This document shows positions 32,701-43,311 of a stretch of 64,000 bases of DNA, in pieces. Numbering within the stretch: position 1 is the first letter of the stretch; every line of letters begins with the position of its first letter. The notes under the pieces are model-generated. The model was not told the origin of the DNA, made no database searches, and saw only the letters and a program-made list of their open reading frames with translations. The DNA comes from Carnobacteriaceae bacterium zg-84 (GTDB lineage Bacteria; Bacillota; Bacilli; Lactobacillales; Aerococcaceae), in NCBI GenBank assembly GCA_013874835.1, contig CP059430.1, positions 434,001 through 498,000 on the forward strand. Direction: 5' to 3'. The translations under genes were made by a program, and so were the position numbers.

Positions 32701-35700
32701 ACGCAAGAGACACACAACTTGATGCCAACAATGACCTAACACCGGCAGAAAGACAAGCAGCAAAACAAAAAGCACAAGAAGCAGCTGACGCAGCAAAAGG
32801 CGAAATCGATAAAGCAACAAACACAGCAGCCATCGAAAGTGCAAAAGAAGCAGGGGAAACAGCCATTTCCTCTTCACCAGTCGTATCAGCCAAAGCAGAC
32901 GCTAAAAAGCCATCGATGAGGCAAAAGCCGAGAAAGCAAGAGACATCGACAACTCTAGTCTAAAAGACAAAGAAGCAGCTAAAGCTGAACTAGAAAAAGC
33001 AGCAGAAGCAGCGAAGGCAGCCATCGATCAAGCAGACGAAGCAGGACTTGAAAAAGCCAAAGCAGACGGCGTAGCGTCACTAGACTTACCGAAAGCCAAA
33101 GCAGAAGCCAAAGAAGCCATCGATACAGCCAAAGACGCAAGAGACACACAACTTGATGCCAACAATGACCTAACACCGGCAGAAAGACAAGCAGCAAAAC
33201 AAAAAGCACAAGAAGCAGCTGACGCAGCAAAAGGCGAAATCGATAAAGCAACAAACACAGCAGCCATCGAAAGTGCAAAAGAAGCAGGGGAAACAGCCAT
33301 TTCCTCTTCACCAGTCGTATCAGCCAAAGCAGACGCTAAAAAAGCCATCGATGAGGCAAAAGCCGAGAAAGCAAGAGACATCGACAACTCTAGTCTAAAA
33401 GACAAAGAAGCAGCTAAAGCTGAACTAGAAAAAGCAGCAGAAGCAGCGAAGGCAGCCATCGATCAAGCAGACGAAGCAGGACTTGAAAAAGCCAAAGCAG
33501 ACGGCGTAGCGTCACTAGACTTACCGAAAGCCAAAGCAGAAGCCAAAGAAGCCATCGATACAGCCAAAGACGCAAGAGACACACAACTTGATGCCAACAA
33601 TGACCTAACACCGGCAGAAAGACAAGCAGCAAAACAAAAAGCACAAGAAGCAGCTGACGCAGCAAAAGGCGAAATCGATAAAGCAACAAACACAGCAGCC
33701 ATCGAAAGTGCAAAAGAAGCAGGGGAAACAGCCATTTCCTCTTCACCAGTCGTATCAGCCAAAGCAGACGCTAAAAAAGCCATCGATGAGGCAAAAGCCG
33801 AGAAAGCAAGAGACATCGACAACTCTAGTCTAAAAGACAAAGAAGCAGCTAAAGCTGAACTAGAAAAAGCAGCAGAAGCAGCGAAGGCAGCCATCGATCA
33901 AGCAGACGAAGCAGGACTTGAAAAAGCCAAAGCAGACGGCGTAGCGTCACTAGACTTACCGAAAGCCAAAGCAGAAGCCAAAGAAGCCATCGATACAGCC
34001 AAAGACGCAAGAGACACACAACTTGATGCCAACAATGACCTAACACCGGCAGAAAGACAAGCAGCAAAACAAAAAGCACAAGAAGCAGCTGACGCAGCAA
34101 AAGCGAAATCGATAAAGCAACAAACACAGCAGCCATCGAAAGTGCAAAAGAAGCAGGGGAAACAGCCATTTCCTCTTCACCAGTCGTATCAGCCAAAGCA
34201 GACGCTAAAAAAGCCATCGATGAGGCAAAAGCCGAGAAAGCAAGAGACATCGACAACTCTAGTCTAAAAGACAAAGAAGCAGCTAAAGCTGAACTAGAAA
34301 AAGCAGCAGAAGCAGCGAAGGCAGCCATCGATCAAGCAGACGAAGCAGGACTTGAAAAAGCCAAAGCAGACGGCGTAGCGTCACTAGACTTACCGAAAGC
34401 CAAAGCAGAAGCCAAAGAAGCCATCGATACAGCCAAAGACGCAAGAGACACACAACTTGATGCCAACAATGACCTAACACCGGCAGAAAGACAAGCAGCA
34501 AAACAAAAAGCACAAGAAGCAGCTGACGCAGCAAAAGGCGAAATCGATAAAGCAACAAACACAGCAGCCATCGAAAGTGCAAAAGAAGCAGGGGAAACAG
34601 CCATTTCCTCTTCACCAGTCGTATCAGCCAAAGCAGACGCTAAAAAAGCCATCGATGAGGCAAAAGCCGAGAAAGCAAGAGACATCGACAACTCTAGTCT
34701 AAAAGACAAAGAAGCAGCTAAAGCTGAACTAGAAAAAGCAGCAGAAGCAGCGAAGGCAGCCATCGATCAAGCAGACGAAGCAGGACTTGAAAAAGCCAAA
34801 GCAGACGGCGTAGCGTCACTAGACTTACCGAAAGCCAAAGCAGAAGCCAAAGAAGCCATCGATACAGCCAAAGACGCAAGAGACACACAACTTGATGCCA
34901 ACAATGACCTAACACCGGCAGAAAGACAAGCAGCAAAACAAAAAGCACAAGAAGCAGCTGACGCAGCAAAAGGCGAAATCGATAAAGCAACAAACACAGC
35001 AGCCATCGAAAGTGCAAAAGAAGCAGGGGAAACAGCCATTTCCTCTTCACCAGTCGTATCAGCCAAAGCAGACGCTAAAAAAGCCATCGATGAGGCAAAA
35101 GCCGAGAAAGCAAGAGACATCGACAACTCTAGTCTAAAAGACAAAGAAGCAGCTAAAGCTGAACTAGAAAAAGCAGCAGAAGCAGCGAAGGCAGCCATCG
35201 ATCAAGCAGACGAAGCAGGACTTGAAAAAGCCAAAGCAGACGGCGTAGCGTCACTAGACTTACCGAAAGCCAAAGCAGAAGCCAAAGAAGCCATCGATAC
35301 AGCCAAAGACGCAAGAGACACACAACTTGATGCCAACAATGACCTAACACCGGCAGAAAGACAAGCAGCAAAACAAAAAGCACAAGAAGCAGCTGACGCA
35401 GCAAAAGGCGAAATCGATAAAGCAACAAACACAGCAGCCATCGAAAGTGCAAAAGAAGCAGGGGAAACAGCCATTTCCTCTTCACCAGTCGTATCAGCCA
35501 AAGCAGACGCTAAAAAAGCCATCGATGAGGCAAAAGCCGAGAAAGCAAGAGACATCGACAACTCTAGTCTAAAAGACAAAGAAGCAGCTAAAGCTGAACT
35601 AGAAAAAGCAGCAGAAGCGAAGGCAGCCATCGATCAAGCAGACGAAGCAGGACTTGAAAAAGCCAAAGCAGACGGCGTAGCGTCACTAGACTTACCGAAA

Positions 35701-37263
35701 GCCAAAGCAGAAGCCAAAGAAGCCATCGATACAGCCAAAGACGCAAGAGACACACAACTTGATGCCAACAATGACCTAACACCGGCAGAAAGACAAGCAG
35801 CAAAACAAAAAGCACAAGAAGCAGCTGACGCAGCAAAAGGCGAAATCGATAAAGCAACAAACACAGCAGCCATCGAAAGTGCAAAAGAAGCAGGGGAAAC
35901 AGCCATTTCCTCTTCACCAGTCGTATCAGCCAAAGCAGACGCTAAAAAAGCCATCGATGAGGCAAAAGCCGAGAAAGCAAGAGACATCGACAACTCTAGT
36001 CTAAAAGACAAAGAAGCAGCTAAAGCTGAACTAGAAAAAGCAGCAGAAGCAGCGAAGGCAGCCATCGATCAAGCAGACGAAGCAGGACTTGAAAAAGCCA
36101 AAGCAGACGGCGTAGCGTCACTAGACTTACCGAAAGCCAAAGCAGAAGCCAAAGAAGCCATCGATACAGCCAAAGACGCAAGAGACACACAACTTGATGC
36201 CAACAATGACCTAACACCGGCAGAAAGACAAGCAGCAAAACAAAAAGCACAAGAAGCAGCTGACGCAGCAAAAGGCGAAATCGATAAAGCAACAAACACA
36301 GCAGCCATCGAAAGTGCAAAAGAAGCAGGGGAAACAGCCATTTCCTCTTCACCAGTCGTATCAGCCAAAGCAGACGCTAAAAAAGCCATCGATGAGGCAA
36401 AAGCCGAGAAAGCAAGAGACATCGACAACTCTAGTCTAAAAGACAAAGAAGCAGCTAAAGCTGAACTAGAAAAAGCAGCAGAAGCAGCGAAGGCAGCCAT
36501 CGATCAAGCAGACGAAGCAGGACTTGAAAAAGCCAAAGCAGACGGCGTAGCGTCACTAGACTTACCGAAAGCCAAAGCAGAAGCCAAAGAAGCCATCGAT
36601 ACAGCCAAAGACGCAAGAGACACACAACTTGATGCCAACAATGACCTAACACCGGCAGAAAGACAAGCAGCAAAACAAAAAGCACAAGAAGCAGCTGACG
36701 CAGCAAAAGGCGAAATCGATAAAGCAACAAACACAGCAGCCATCGAAAGTGCAAAAGAAGCAGGGGTATCAAAAGTTTCTGTCATATTACCAGCTTATAA
36801 AATAAGAGTATCTGACACAGCTAACATTGACCAAACAACAAAAGATAAACTAAAAGAAGAGCTACTACGTTTAAATCCAGGTGTAACGATTATTTTTGGT
36901 GACAACAGAGTAACAGTTAATAACTTAGAAATACCATATACAGAGTTAATAGCAAAAGGTAACTACGAAGTTAATGTAGATACTCCTAATTACGATAGAC
37001 CAAGATTTGAATTAGGCGTAATCTTACCTGATAACAATAAAGTTGGTAAAGATAAACTTAACTTCAATAAATCAATCTCTAATATAGATGTAGATAGTAA
37101 CAAAGAAGGTACAACTTCATCTAATAAAGATGAATATCAAAACAAAAAACTACCAAAAACAGGAGCAATAGAGCAAAATACAATATTCTATGGAGCTACT
37201 GTACTGGGATTAGGTTTAATGATTGCATCATTAAGAAGACGAATTGAAGAAGAAAAGGAATAA
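29769..37263 (+). CDS. Giant YSIRK/LPXTG adhesin with DUF1542-type repeats (two frameshifts)
   Basis: About 2,498 codons after correcting two 1-nt deletions (in an A run near 32905, and a G near 34101); the frame before and after fits exactly that correction. The signal peptide contains FSIRKFKVGVGSVFLGSF. The N-terminal domain (INAAKFEVLSF...SIPKEVTRI...GAIFSFEVAEG...YARAWFKPV) is homologous to that of adhesin 1. Eleven and a third helical 145-residue units follow (AKADAKKAIDEAKAEKARD..., LTPAERQAAKQKAQEAADAA), of the DUF1542/FIVAR-like type forming a long rod as in staphylococcal Ebh-like proteins. A short C-terminal domain precedes LPKTG (37150-37164), a hydrophobic stretch and RRRIEEEKE. 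Sortase substrate, surface fibril presenting a binding head. Confidence 0.82.
31825..36763 (+). repeat. Tandem 435-bp repeats (~11.3 copies) encoding DUF1542-type helices
   Basis: The period is 435 bp (145 aa) with near-perfect base identity. The array includes one in-frame 3-nt deletion (near 35615) and two 1-nt deletions (near 32905 and 34101). The repeats are richer in G+C than the flanking parts of the same gene. The first unit is fused to a diverged half-unit (31600-31824), the probable ancestral edge of the array. Confidence 0.95.
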
Positions 37264-37487
37264 ATCGAATATAAAATATCAAGTTGATATTGCCATATAA
37301 AGTTAATGTAACTAGGAAGTAAAAAACGAGATATTTCATTTCTACTTCTATTAATATCAGTTGTTTTTGGTGAATAAAAAAAGAAGTAATCTTTAGCTAA
37401 TTATTTTTTGAAACCTATCAGTATATTTATTTAAATAAATTATGTACTTTGTTTATCATAATATCTTAAAATAAAGGAGATAATAAT

Positions 37488-37655
37488 ATGAACTCTAAGT
37501 TGAAAAGTCATCGAGAATTTTTTTGCAAGAAGTGCGGAAGAAAAGTTGAGACTTTAGAAGGTGTTTTAGATAGGCGTACAGTATTTTGTAGTCATCTTTG
37601 TAGGAGACGCTATTGGCGTCATTCTGATAGACGAAGTTCTCAAGACATCAAATGA
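37488..37655 (+). CDS. Small zinc-finger-like protein downstream of adhesin 3
   Basis: 55 aa, ATG 37488 with AAAGGAG 8 nt upstream. Core CKKCGRKVETLEGVLDRRTV then FCSHLCRRRYWRHS: the same two cysteine pairs and basic tail as the protein at 25546, with about 70 percent identity over the core by eye. It has its own ribosome site 224 nt after the adhesin stop. The tail and stop codon run into sequence resembling an ISL3 right end (TGATTTATTATAGAGAGCC). No known family recognised; recurrence beside giant adhesins suggests a shared task in their expression, export or genome dynamics. Confidence 0.7.
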   Translation: MNSKLKSHREFFCKKCGRKVETLEGVLDRRTVFCSHLCRRRYWRHSDRRSSQDIK

Positions 37656-37678
37656 TTTATTATAGAGAGCCGAATTTA

Positions 37679-37703
37679 GGCAGCCCTTAAGGGTTGCCTT
37701 TTT
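37679..37703 (+). terminator. Terminator after the second zinc-finger gene
   Basis: GGCAGCCCTT (37679-37688) pairs with AAGGGTTGCC (37689-37698), followed by TTTTT. It is framed by AGAGCC (37666) and GGCTCT (37704), i.e. two ISL3-like ends facing each other. Confidence 0.8.
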
Positions 37704-38161
37704 GGCTCTATGTCAAATAGGGTTGATGACTCATAAAAGGTAGTGATGTAACGAATGTTACGTCACTATCTTTTTATTTTGGCTCTTCGTCAAATTGTGT
37801 TGGTGGAGAGAAATAGTGAGTATGTTGGTAGTGAATGGCATTAACCATTCACTACCTTTTTCACATTCTTTTTCTGCCACTGAGAATGGTGTTGTATGAT
37901 TAAAATACGCAATCTAAAATAAGAAAAACGTCTGTAGCCATAGGCAATGCGTTTGATGACTTTAATATGATTGTTGATAGTTTCTGTGATACCGTTTGAA
38001 TAAGGTGTGGTAAAAGCTTGATAAATACCATTCTGATAGGTTTTAAAAATATCAAATTTCTTTCTAAACCACTCTGGTAATGACGGGTCAATATGATGAA
38101 TAACCTTCATAAATAAATCAAAATCTCGCTGTCTATAAGCATATCTCAACTCTTGTAGAAA

Positions 38162-39217
38162 CACAAATTACAATAGTAAGTTAGCCACCTCAGGCAAATC
38201 ATAAGGACATACATAGTTAAATAATTTACGTGGATAACGATTCATCCATTGTTCAACAGCCGTTACTTCGTTAGGAGTAACGGTTGTTGTGCCTTTTGGG
38301 AACCATCGTCTAATCAATCGATTTGCATTTTCGTTGCTACCTCGTTCATAAGAAGAGAATGGATGTGCATAATAAATAGGACAAGTGATGGCTTCGTCTA
38401 ATCTTAAAAATTCAGAACCATTATCAGCTGTTAAAGAGCGGATTAAATAGTCTTGTTGAATAGACGTCAAAGCGATATTCACACTTTGAGCCGTTTTATC
38501 AGGAATCAGACGAATAATTTCATAGCGTGTTTTTCTGTCTGTTAATGTCAATAATTGTTGTCCACGTTTCTTGTTTAAAATCACTAAATCTATTTCAAAA
38601 TGCCCAATTTCTTTTCTCTCGTTAATCTCTTGTGGTCGCTGTTCGATAGAGAGTGCATTAGTCTTTCTTGGTGGTCGTTTTTCATTGGATTTTAGCGGTT
38701 TATGTTTTCTAGGATAAAGTAAATGTTTACGCGAAATACCTGTAATCCATCCTTTGTATACCCATGTGTAAATCGTTGTACAAGAGGGCATATCAGGTAG
38801 TTGACTAATCATTTCAGGGGAATATTTATCCATGATTTTTTCTCTGATGAGGGCTTCTTTTTCTACCGTCCACGTATCTGTTCTACCTACGGCTAAACGT
38901 AAACGGCGATAATCGTTTTGTGCCTTTTGAGCAGAGTATTCTTTAGTGCCACCATGAAAAGATAAATCGATAAGTCCACGTTTGATTTCATTATTGATGG
39001 TTTGGTGATTTTTTCCCAATAATCGACCGATTTCTCTATTGCTTTTACCTTCTTTTTTCCATTTTTCGATGAAGTAACGTTCTTTTTCTGTTATATGTTT
39101 GCCTTTTGTGTTATAGTATTCTTGCATCTCTTGGTATCCTTTTTTTGTAGTTACTAAAAGTATATCCTATGAGATGCTTTTTTTGTACTACTGGCTAACT
39201 TAATTATATAATTTACT
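38162..39217 (-). mobile_element. IS30-family element, copy 1 (intact)
   Basis: About 1,056 bp, inserted in the ISL3 transposase. A direct repeat of 13-14 bp (ACTCTTGTAGAAA, 38149-38161 and 39218-39230) flanks it. Ends: CACAAATTACAATAG... on the left and ...TAATTATATAATTTAC on the right; GGCTAACTTA occurs near both ends as the inner inverted repeat. Boundaries are certain to within one base. Confidence 0.87.
38168..39127 (-). CDS. IS30-family transposase (copy 1)
   Basis: 319 aa. An N-terminal HTH (ITEKERYFIEKWKKEGKSNR, REIGRLLGKNHQTINNEIKR) is followed by an integrase-like core with DDE residues in HFEIDLVILN, LTADNGSEF and the SSYERGSNENANRLIRRWFPKG motif that is diagnostic for IS30. Frame complete, so this is the only IS30 copy here able to make transposase, and the probable source of the defective copy at 42422. 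Confidence 0.93.
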   Translation of the reverse strand: MQEYYNTKGKHITEKERYFIEKWKKEGKSNREIGRLLGKNHQTINNEIKRGLIDLSFHGGTKEYSAQKAQNDYRRLRLAVGRTDTWTVEKEALIREKIMDKYSPEMISQLPDMPSCTTIYTWVYKGWITGISRKHLLYPRKHKPLKSNEKRPPRKTNALSIEQRPQEINERKEIGHFEIDLVILNKKRGQQLLTLTDRKTRYEIIRLIPDKTAQSVNIALTSIQQDYLIRSLTADNGSEFLRLDEAITCPIYYAHPFSSYERGSNENANRLIRRWFPKGTTTVTPNEVTAVEQWMNRYPRKLFNYVCPYDLPEVANLLL

Positions 39218-40331
39218 ACTCTTGTAGAAACTCATATGCTTGTTTTAAAACAGGACTATAGTCTAATAATCTATCAAGGATTTGTGCGTGTGTCAGATAT
39301 GTTTTAAAGGATTGGTGATAATGATAGTCTGTATCATTTACATCAAAGGCATCTTTTAATAATAATTTCCAGTATTTCTTTAAGTGTTTATAAGCCTTTT
39401 CTTCTTTTTTAAAGGTGTTCATTTCTTTTATACGTAGTGTATTTAAATTTCGATGTATATGTTGTATGATATGAAATCTATCTGTGACAATAACGGCATT
39501 AGGAAAAACCTTCTGAATAAGTTTGCCATAATTGGCATTCATATCCATAACAAGATAGCGAACGCTATGTCTTGCTTTTTTAGAAAATTGTTTAAAATAA
39601 GTGATTAAATGGTCTAATTGGCGACTAGGTAACACATCAATAATACGGTGTGTCAATCCGTCTACACAGATGAAACTCATCTTCCCTAAATGAGATGTCA
39701 CAGACTTAAATTCGTCGATACATAGTACCTTAGGTAGATAATGAAAAGACGGTTTAACTTGTTTTGTATATTTATCTAAGACACGTTGTACGGTCACATC
39801 AGATACAAAGTGGTCTTGGCAGATATGTTTTCTTGAAATATTTTTCGTTAAATCAAGTGCGATAAGTTGTTTTAATTTTTTAGAAATACAACAATGTTTA
39901 TCGACTAAAGAACACGAAGAAGAACAGGTTTTTAGACACGTTTTACAGCGATAACGGGTTCTTTTAAGAAGTAAAACAGTTTTGATTTGTCTAAACTTTG
40001 GTAATAATGTTTTCGTTTGATATGTCCCATGTTTGATGAGTGTTTTAGCATGACAATGTGGGCAGGTGTGGCAAGGCTTTGTCCAAGTGCCTTTAATAAA
40101 GTGGTGTGGAATACCATTTATTATTTTTTCTTCTAACCAATGTTCATCAGCTATGAAAGATTTATCTGTTAATGTCAATAATTTTTTTGTATAATAATCC
40201 ATGAGAAATACCTCCTTGTTTAATTGTGGTGATTTAATCATACAGGTATTTCTCTTTTTTTGTCCACTTTTATATACAAAATCGTGTTGGTGGATTATTC
40301 TCACCAACACGATTTATTATAGAGCCTTTAT

Positions 40332-40437
40332 TTTAAGTCACAAAGTGATGTACGACTCACCGAAATGTACACGATACATGTCTCTTCCCCTACGTTGTGC
40401 GGGGAAGGAGCTATTCGTACGTCACTTTTGACTTAAA
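40332..40437 (+). other. Structured repeat element, copy A
   Basis: A ~106-nt region folding as a long outer stem (TTTAAGTCA...GTGATGTACGA with TCGTACGTCAC...TGACTTAAA, one bulge) enclosing two hairpins: ATGTA-CACGA-TACAT and CTTCCCC-TACGTTGTGC-GGGGAAG. Copy B at 54411-54515 has the same inner plan with a different outer stem. It starts next to the ISL3 target duplication and ends next to the IS1182 fragment. Function unknown. Confidence 0.65.
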
Positions 40438-40440
40438 CTA

Positions 40441-41526
40441 TTAAGCAACTAGTGAAGTAGATGGTACGGTATACGGTACATATAACTTACACATGAATAA
40501 AATACGATTTCTAAAATGTGAAAAGTTACGATACCCATGATTTTGTTTAGAGTCTGCAAAGCTACGCTCAATCGTTTCTTTCCGTCGTTTATATAGTGCT
40601 TTCCCAAACGTAGATAATCGACGTTCACGACATCTATCGTATACATCAGCATCTATCGCTCGACGTAGTATCCGTTTATTACTGTTATCGCTTATACGAT
40701 ACTGTTTATATCCTTGTCTATCAATGTTTCTGTAGATATAAATTTCTCCCGTACGTGTATCCATAAAACAATCTCTAGATGAATCATATCGAAAAAACTT
40801 ATGGTCAGGATGACGATGAAAACGTCTATACCCAATCACAGAAAATATCTTTTTCTCTTCTAAAAATTTTAAAATGTCTTTTTTATAATATTCGCTATCT
40901 AACGCGACACAATTCACATTAAAATGAAATGTTTCTATTATATGTGTTAATCGCGACACATACGGTACACTATCATGCACGTTCCCCGGTGTAATAAAGC
41001 AGTCTACAATAAAATTGTGTTTACCATCTACACTACGATGGTCTAAGTACATAAATCCTTTTTCTTTATTATCCCGATGGTAATAGCCACTTTCTTTATC
41101 AGTCGTACTTTCTTTAATAGTTTTAGAGATGGTTTTATCGGTGTAATGAAACGGCTTTTTTCCAATAGCTTCTCGTTCGGCGTTGATTTCGTTTTCTAAA
41201 TCTCGTTTACGTTCTTGAACCACTTCAATAACAGCGTTTCTAAATTTATTTTTATTGGCGTTTGCTTTAATGTGTGTGGAATCTGTGAATAATGCTGTGC
41301 CGCTAATTAAATGATGTGAGATAGCTTGGTGTACAATAGTGTTGAATATATCTTCAAACACAGACGTCCCTTGAAAACGGCGAATATAATTTTGAGAGAA
41401 AGTAGAATAATGTGGGGTAGGTTTAGAGAAAGGGAGGTTTAAAAACCATCTAAACGCTACATCCGTTTCGACACGTTTAATGGTTTCTCGCATGGATTTT
41501 ATGCCATTCACTACCAACATACTCAC
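40441..41526 (-). pseudogene. IS1182-family transposase fragment fused to ISL3-like sequence
   Basis: From KSMRETIKRVETDVAFRWFL to SFADSKQNHGYR the protein matches the IS1182 transposases at 54570 and 62814. The N-terminal ~70 residues are missing and replaced by MLVVNGI, which is the ISL3 left-end sequence in inverted orientation. After GYR the C-terminus changes to NFSHFRNRILFMCKLYVPY..., resembling an ISL3 transposase tail (compare GYRRFSYFRLRILI). This is a recombinant scrap, not a working element. Confidence 0.8.
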
Positions 41527-41561
41527 TATTTCTCTCCACCAACACGATTTGACGAAGAGCC
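41505..41561 (-). mobile_element. Inverted ISL3 end fragment
   Basis: Reverse complement of the left end of the ISL3 element (37781-37843), from GCCATTCACTACCAAC to GACGAAGAGCC. It has no ISL3 body attached and is joined to the IS1182 fragment at 41505. Confidence 0.8.
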
Positions 41562-42421
41562 AAAATTAAATGACTTGATTATAACCTATAGAGAAGTATT
41601 GGTTTTCTTATTTTTAAATAATGTTAGGTAATAATAGAGTTGTGACAAAAAAATAAGAAAAAAGAAATCCATTAGGGAAAATAGTATAACCACTAACCAA
41701 AACACTAGAGAAAAGCTTTCTATGAAAATAAGACTAGCAGAAGAAATGAGATTTCATCAAAAAGTTGTAAAATTCACAATAAAACATAAAAATAATGAAG
41801 AAACAGTTAGAAAATACAAAATAAGTAGATAACAAGTACAAAGATGGGTGAAAAATAGGATGGGGCATTCGAATCGTTAGTGAACAATTCAAAATTGCTA
41901 TATATTCTCCCTAATCAACATATAGAAAAAAATAGAATTACTTAGCGAATATATCAATATCATAAATATGAAGGATTAGGATAAGTGTACAGAAAATATT
42001 TAGATGAGATATAAGCGAAGTTATTATGTAATATGCAAAAAAGTAAAGAAGATAAATAATTACTAAAAAACAAAGAATACAAGCTATCTCAAAAACAAAT
42101 ACAAATCATTAAAAGCAACATATCTAGGATAATTTGTATAAATAGATGTCAAGTATGCCCCACTTTAAGGTATAGGATTCAAGAGTAACTATGAGAGATA
42201 TTATCAAATAACAGAAATGGATTTATATTGCTGAAAAAGAAATGTATAAATCGTTTCAAAGATGTGCATAATACTACAAATAATGTATATCCTTGTAAAG
42301 GAACGCTTTGCTTTTCTCTTTGACTGAATATGTATTGTTTGTAAATGAGAAATATGCCCTTTGAAAAATGTTATTAGATTGCTTTCTTGTCACAAATTTG
42401 TGATAATTATAAAACAAAAAA
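41562..42421. other. Gene-poor scar between IS fragments
   Basis: About 860 bp. The only recognisable content is the dead IS3-like orfA (41722-41880) and possibly its continuation (LNQHIEKN... and YQYHKYEGLG-like readings with several stops up to about 42060). Nothing else supported. Confidence 0.5.
41722..41880 (+). pseudogene. Decayed IS3-type transposase orfA
   Basis: Reads MKIRLAEEMRFHQKVVKFTI...NNEETVRKYKISR, then TAA (41830-41832) where Gln is expected, then QVQRWVKN: the HTH region of IS3-family OrfA proteins. Short and stop-ridden; no orfB recognisable beyond short scraps. Confidence 0.55.
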
Positions 42422-43296
42422 CACAAATTACAATAGTAAGTTAGCCACCTCAGGCAAATCATAAGGACATACATAGTTAAATAATTTACGTGGATAACGA
42501 TTTATCCATTGTTCAACAGCCGTTACTTCGTTAGGAGTAACGGTTGTTGTGCCTTTTGGGAACCATCGTCTAATCAATCGATTTGCATTTTCGTTACTAC
42601 CTCGTTCATAAGAAGAGAATGGATGTGCATCATAAATAGGACAAGTGATGGCTTCGTCTAATCTTAAAAATTCAGAACCATTATCAGCTGTTAAAGAGCG
42701 GATTAAATAGTCTTGTTGAATAGACGTCAAAGCGGTATTCACACTTTGAGCCGTTTTATCAGGAATCAGACGAATGATTTCATAGCGTGTTTTTCTGTCT
42801 GTTAATGTCAATAATTGTTGTCCACGTTTCTTGTTTAAAATCACTAAATCTATTTCAAAATGTCCGATTTCTTTTCTCTCGTTAATCTCTTGTGGTCGCT
42901 GTTCGATAGAGAGGGCATTAGCCTTTCTTGGTGGTCGTTTTTCAGTTGATGTTATCGGTTTAGTTTTTCTAGGATAAAGTAAATGTTTACGCGAAATACC
43001 TGTAATCCATCCTTTGTATACCCATGTGTAAATCGTTGTACAAGAGGGCATACAGGTAGTTGACTAATTATTTCAGGGGAATATTTATCCATGATTTTTT
43101 CTCTGATGAGAGCTTCTTTTTCTACCGTCCACGTATCTGTTCTACCTACGGCTAAACGTAAACGACGATAATCGTTTTGTGCCTTTTGTGTTATAGTATT
43201 CTTGCATCTCTTGGTATCCTTTTTTTGTTGTTACTAAAAGTATATCCTATGAGATGCTTTTTTTGTACTACTGGCTAACTTAATTATATAATTTAC
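42422..43296 (-). mobile_element. IS30-family element, copy 2 (deleted)
   Basis: About 875 bp with the same ends as copy 1, flanked by the 14-bp repeat TATAAAACAAAAAA (42408-42421, 43297-43310). Compared with copy 1 it lacks 179 bp between two TGCCTTTTG repeats plus one T. The right target copy ends directly against the first CIRCE operator of hrcA. Confidence 0.87.
42428..43205 (-). pseudogene. IS30-family transposase (copy 2), deleted and frameshifted
   Basis: The C-terminal 207 residues (from SCTTIYTWVYKG, through LTADNGSEF and NENANRLIRRWF to EVANLLL) match copy 1. A 1-nt deletion near 43052 and loss of the HTH-coding 179 bp remove the N-terminus, so no active enzyme is expected. Confidence 0.85.
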
Positions 43297-43311
43297 TATA
43301 AAACAAAAAAA

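Larger units (their letters stand above)
37841..40202 (-). pseudogene. ISL3-family transposase split by IS30
   Basis: Start ATG 40202 (MDYYTKKLLTLTDKSF), chosen because AGGAGG lies just upstream; an earlier in-frame ATG at 40310 lacks a site. The N-terminal zinc-ribbon cysteines (CHTCPHCH...CKTC) are typical of ISL3, and DDE candidates are in LCIDEFKS and VMDMNANYG. The reading YEFLQE/LRYAYRQRDFD shows the exact place where IS30 entered; the C-terminal piece ends QKKNVKKVVNG. Without the insertion the protein would be about 430 aa and otherwise looks intact. Confidence 0.88.
37781..40326 (-). mobile_element. ISL3-family element interrupted by an IS30 copy
   Basis: Terminal inverted repeats GGCTCTTCGTCAAATTGTGT (left, 37781) and GGCTCTATAATAAATCGTGT (right, read inward from 40326). 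An 8-bp target duplication TTTATTTT flanks both sides (37773-37780, 40327-40334), the expected length for ISL3. IS30 copy 1 sits inside the transposase gene. Confidence 0.9.

Noticed and set aside
31433-36785. Repeated minus-strand frames (LLLLLHFRWLLCLLL..., AAFAASAAFSSSALAAS...)
   Set aside because: Antisense shadows of the 435-bp coding repeat; same reasoning, and the sense frame has a full signal-to-LPXTG architecture.
40201-40431. Plus-strand frame across the ISL3 end and structured element A
   Set aside because: It runs antisense to the transposase start and through a strongly folded region; no coding signature.
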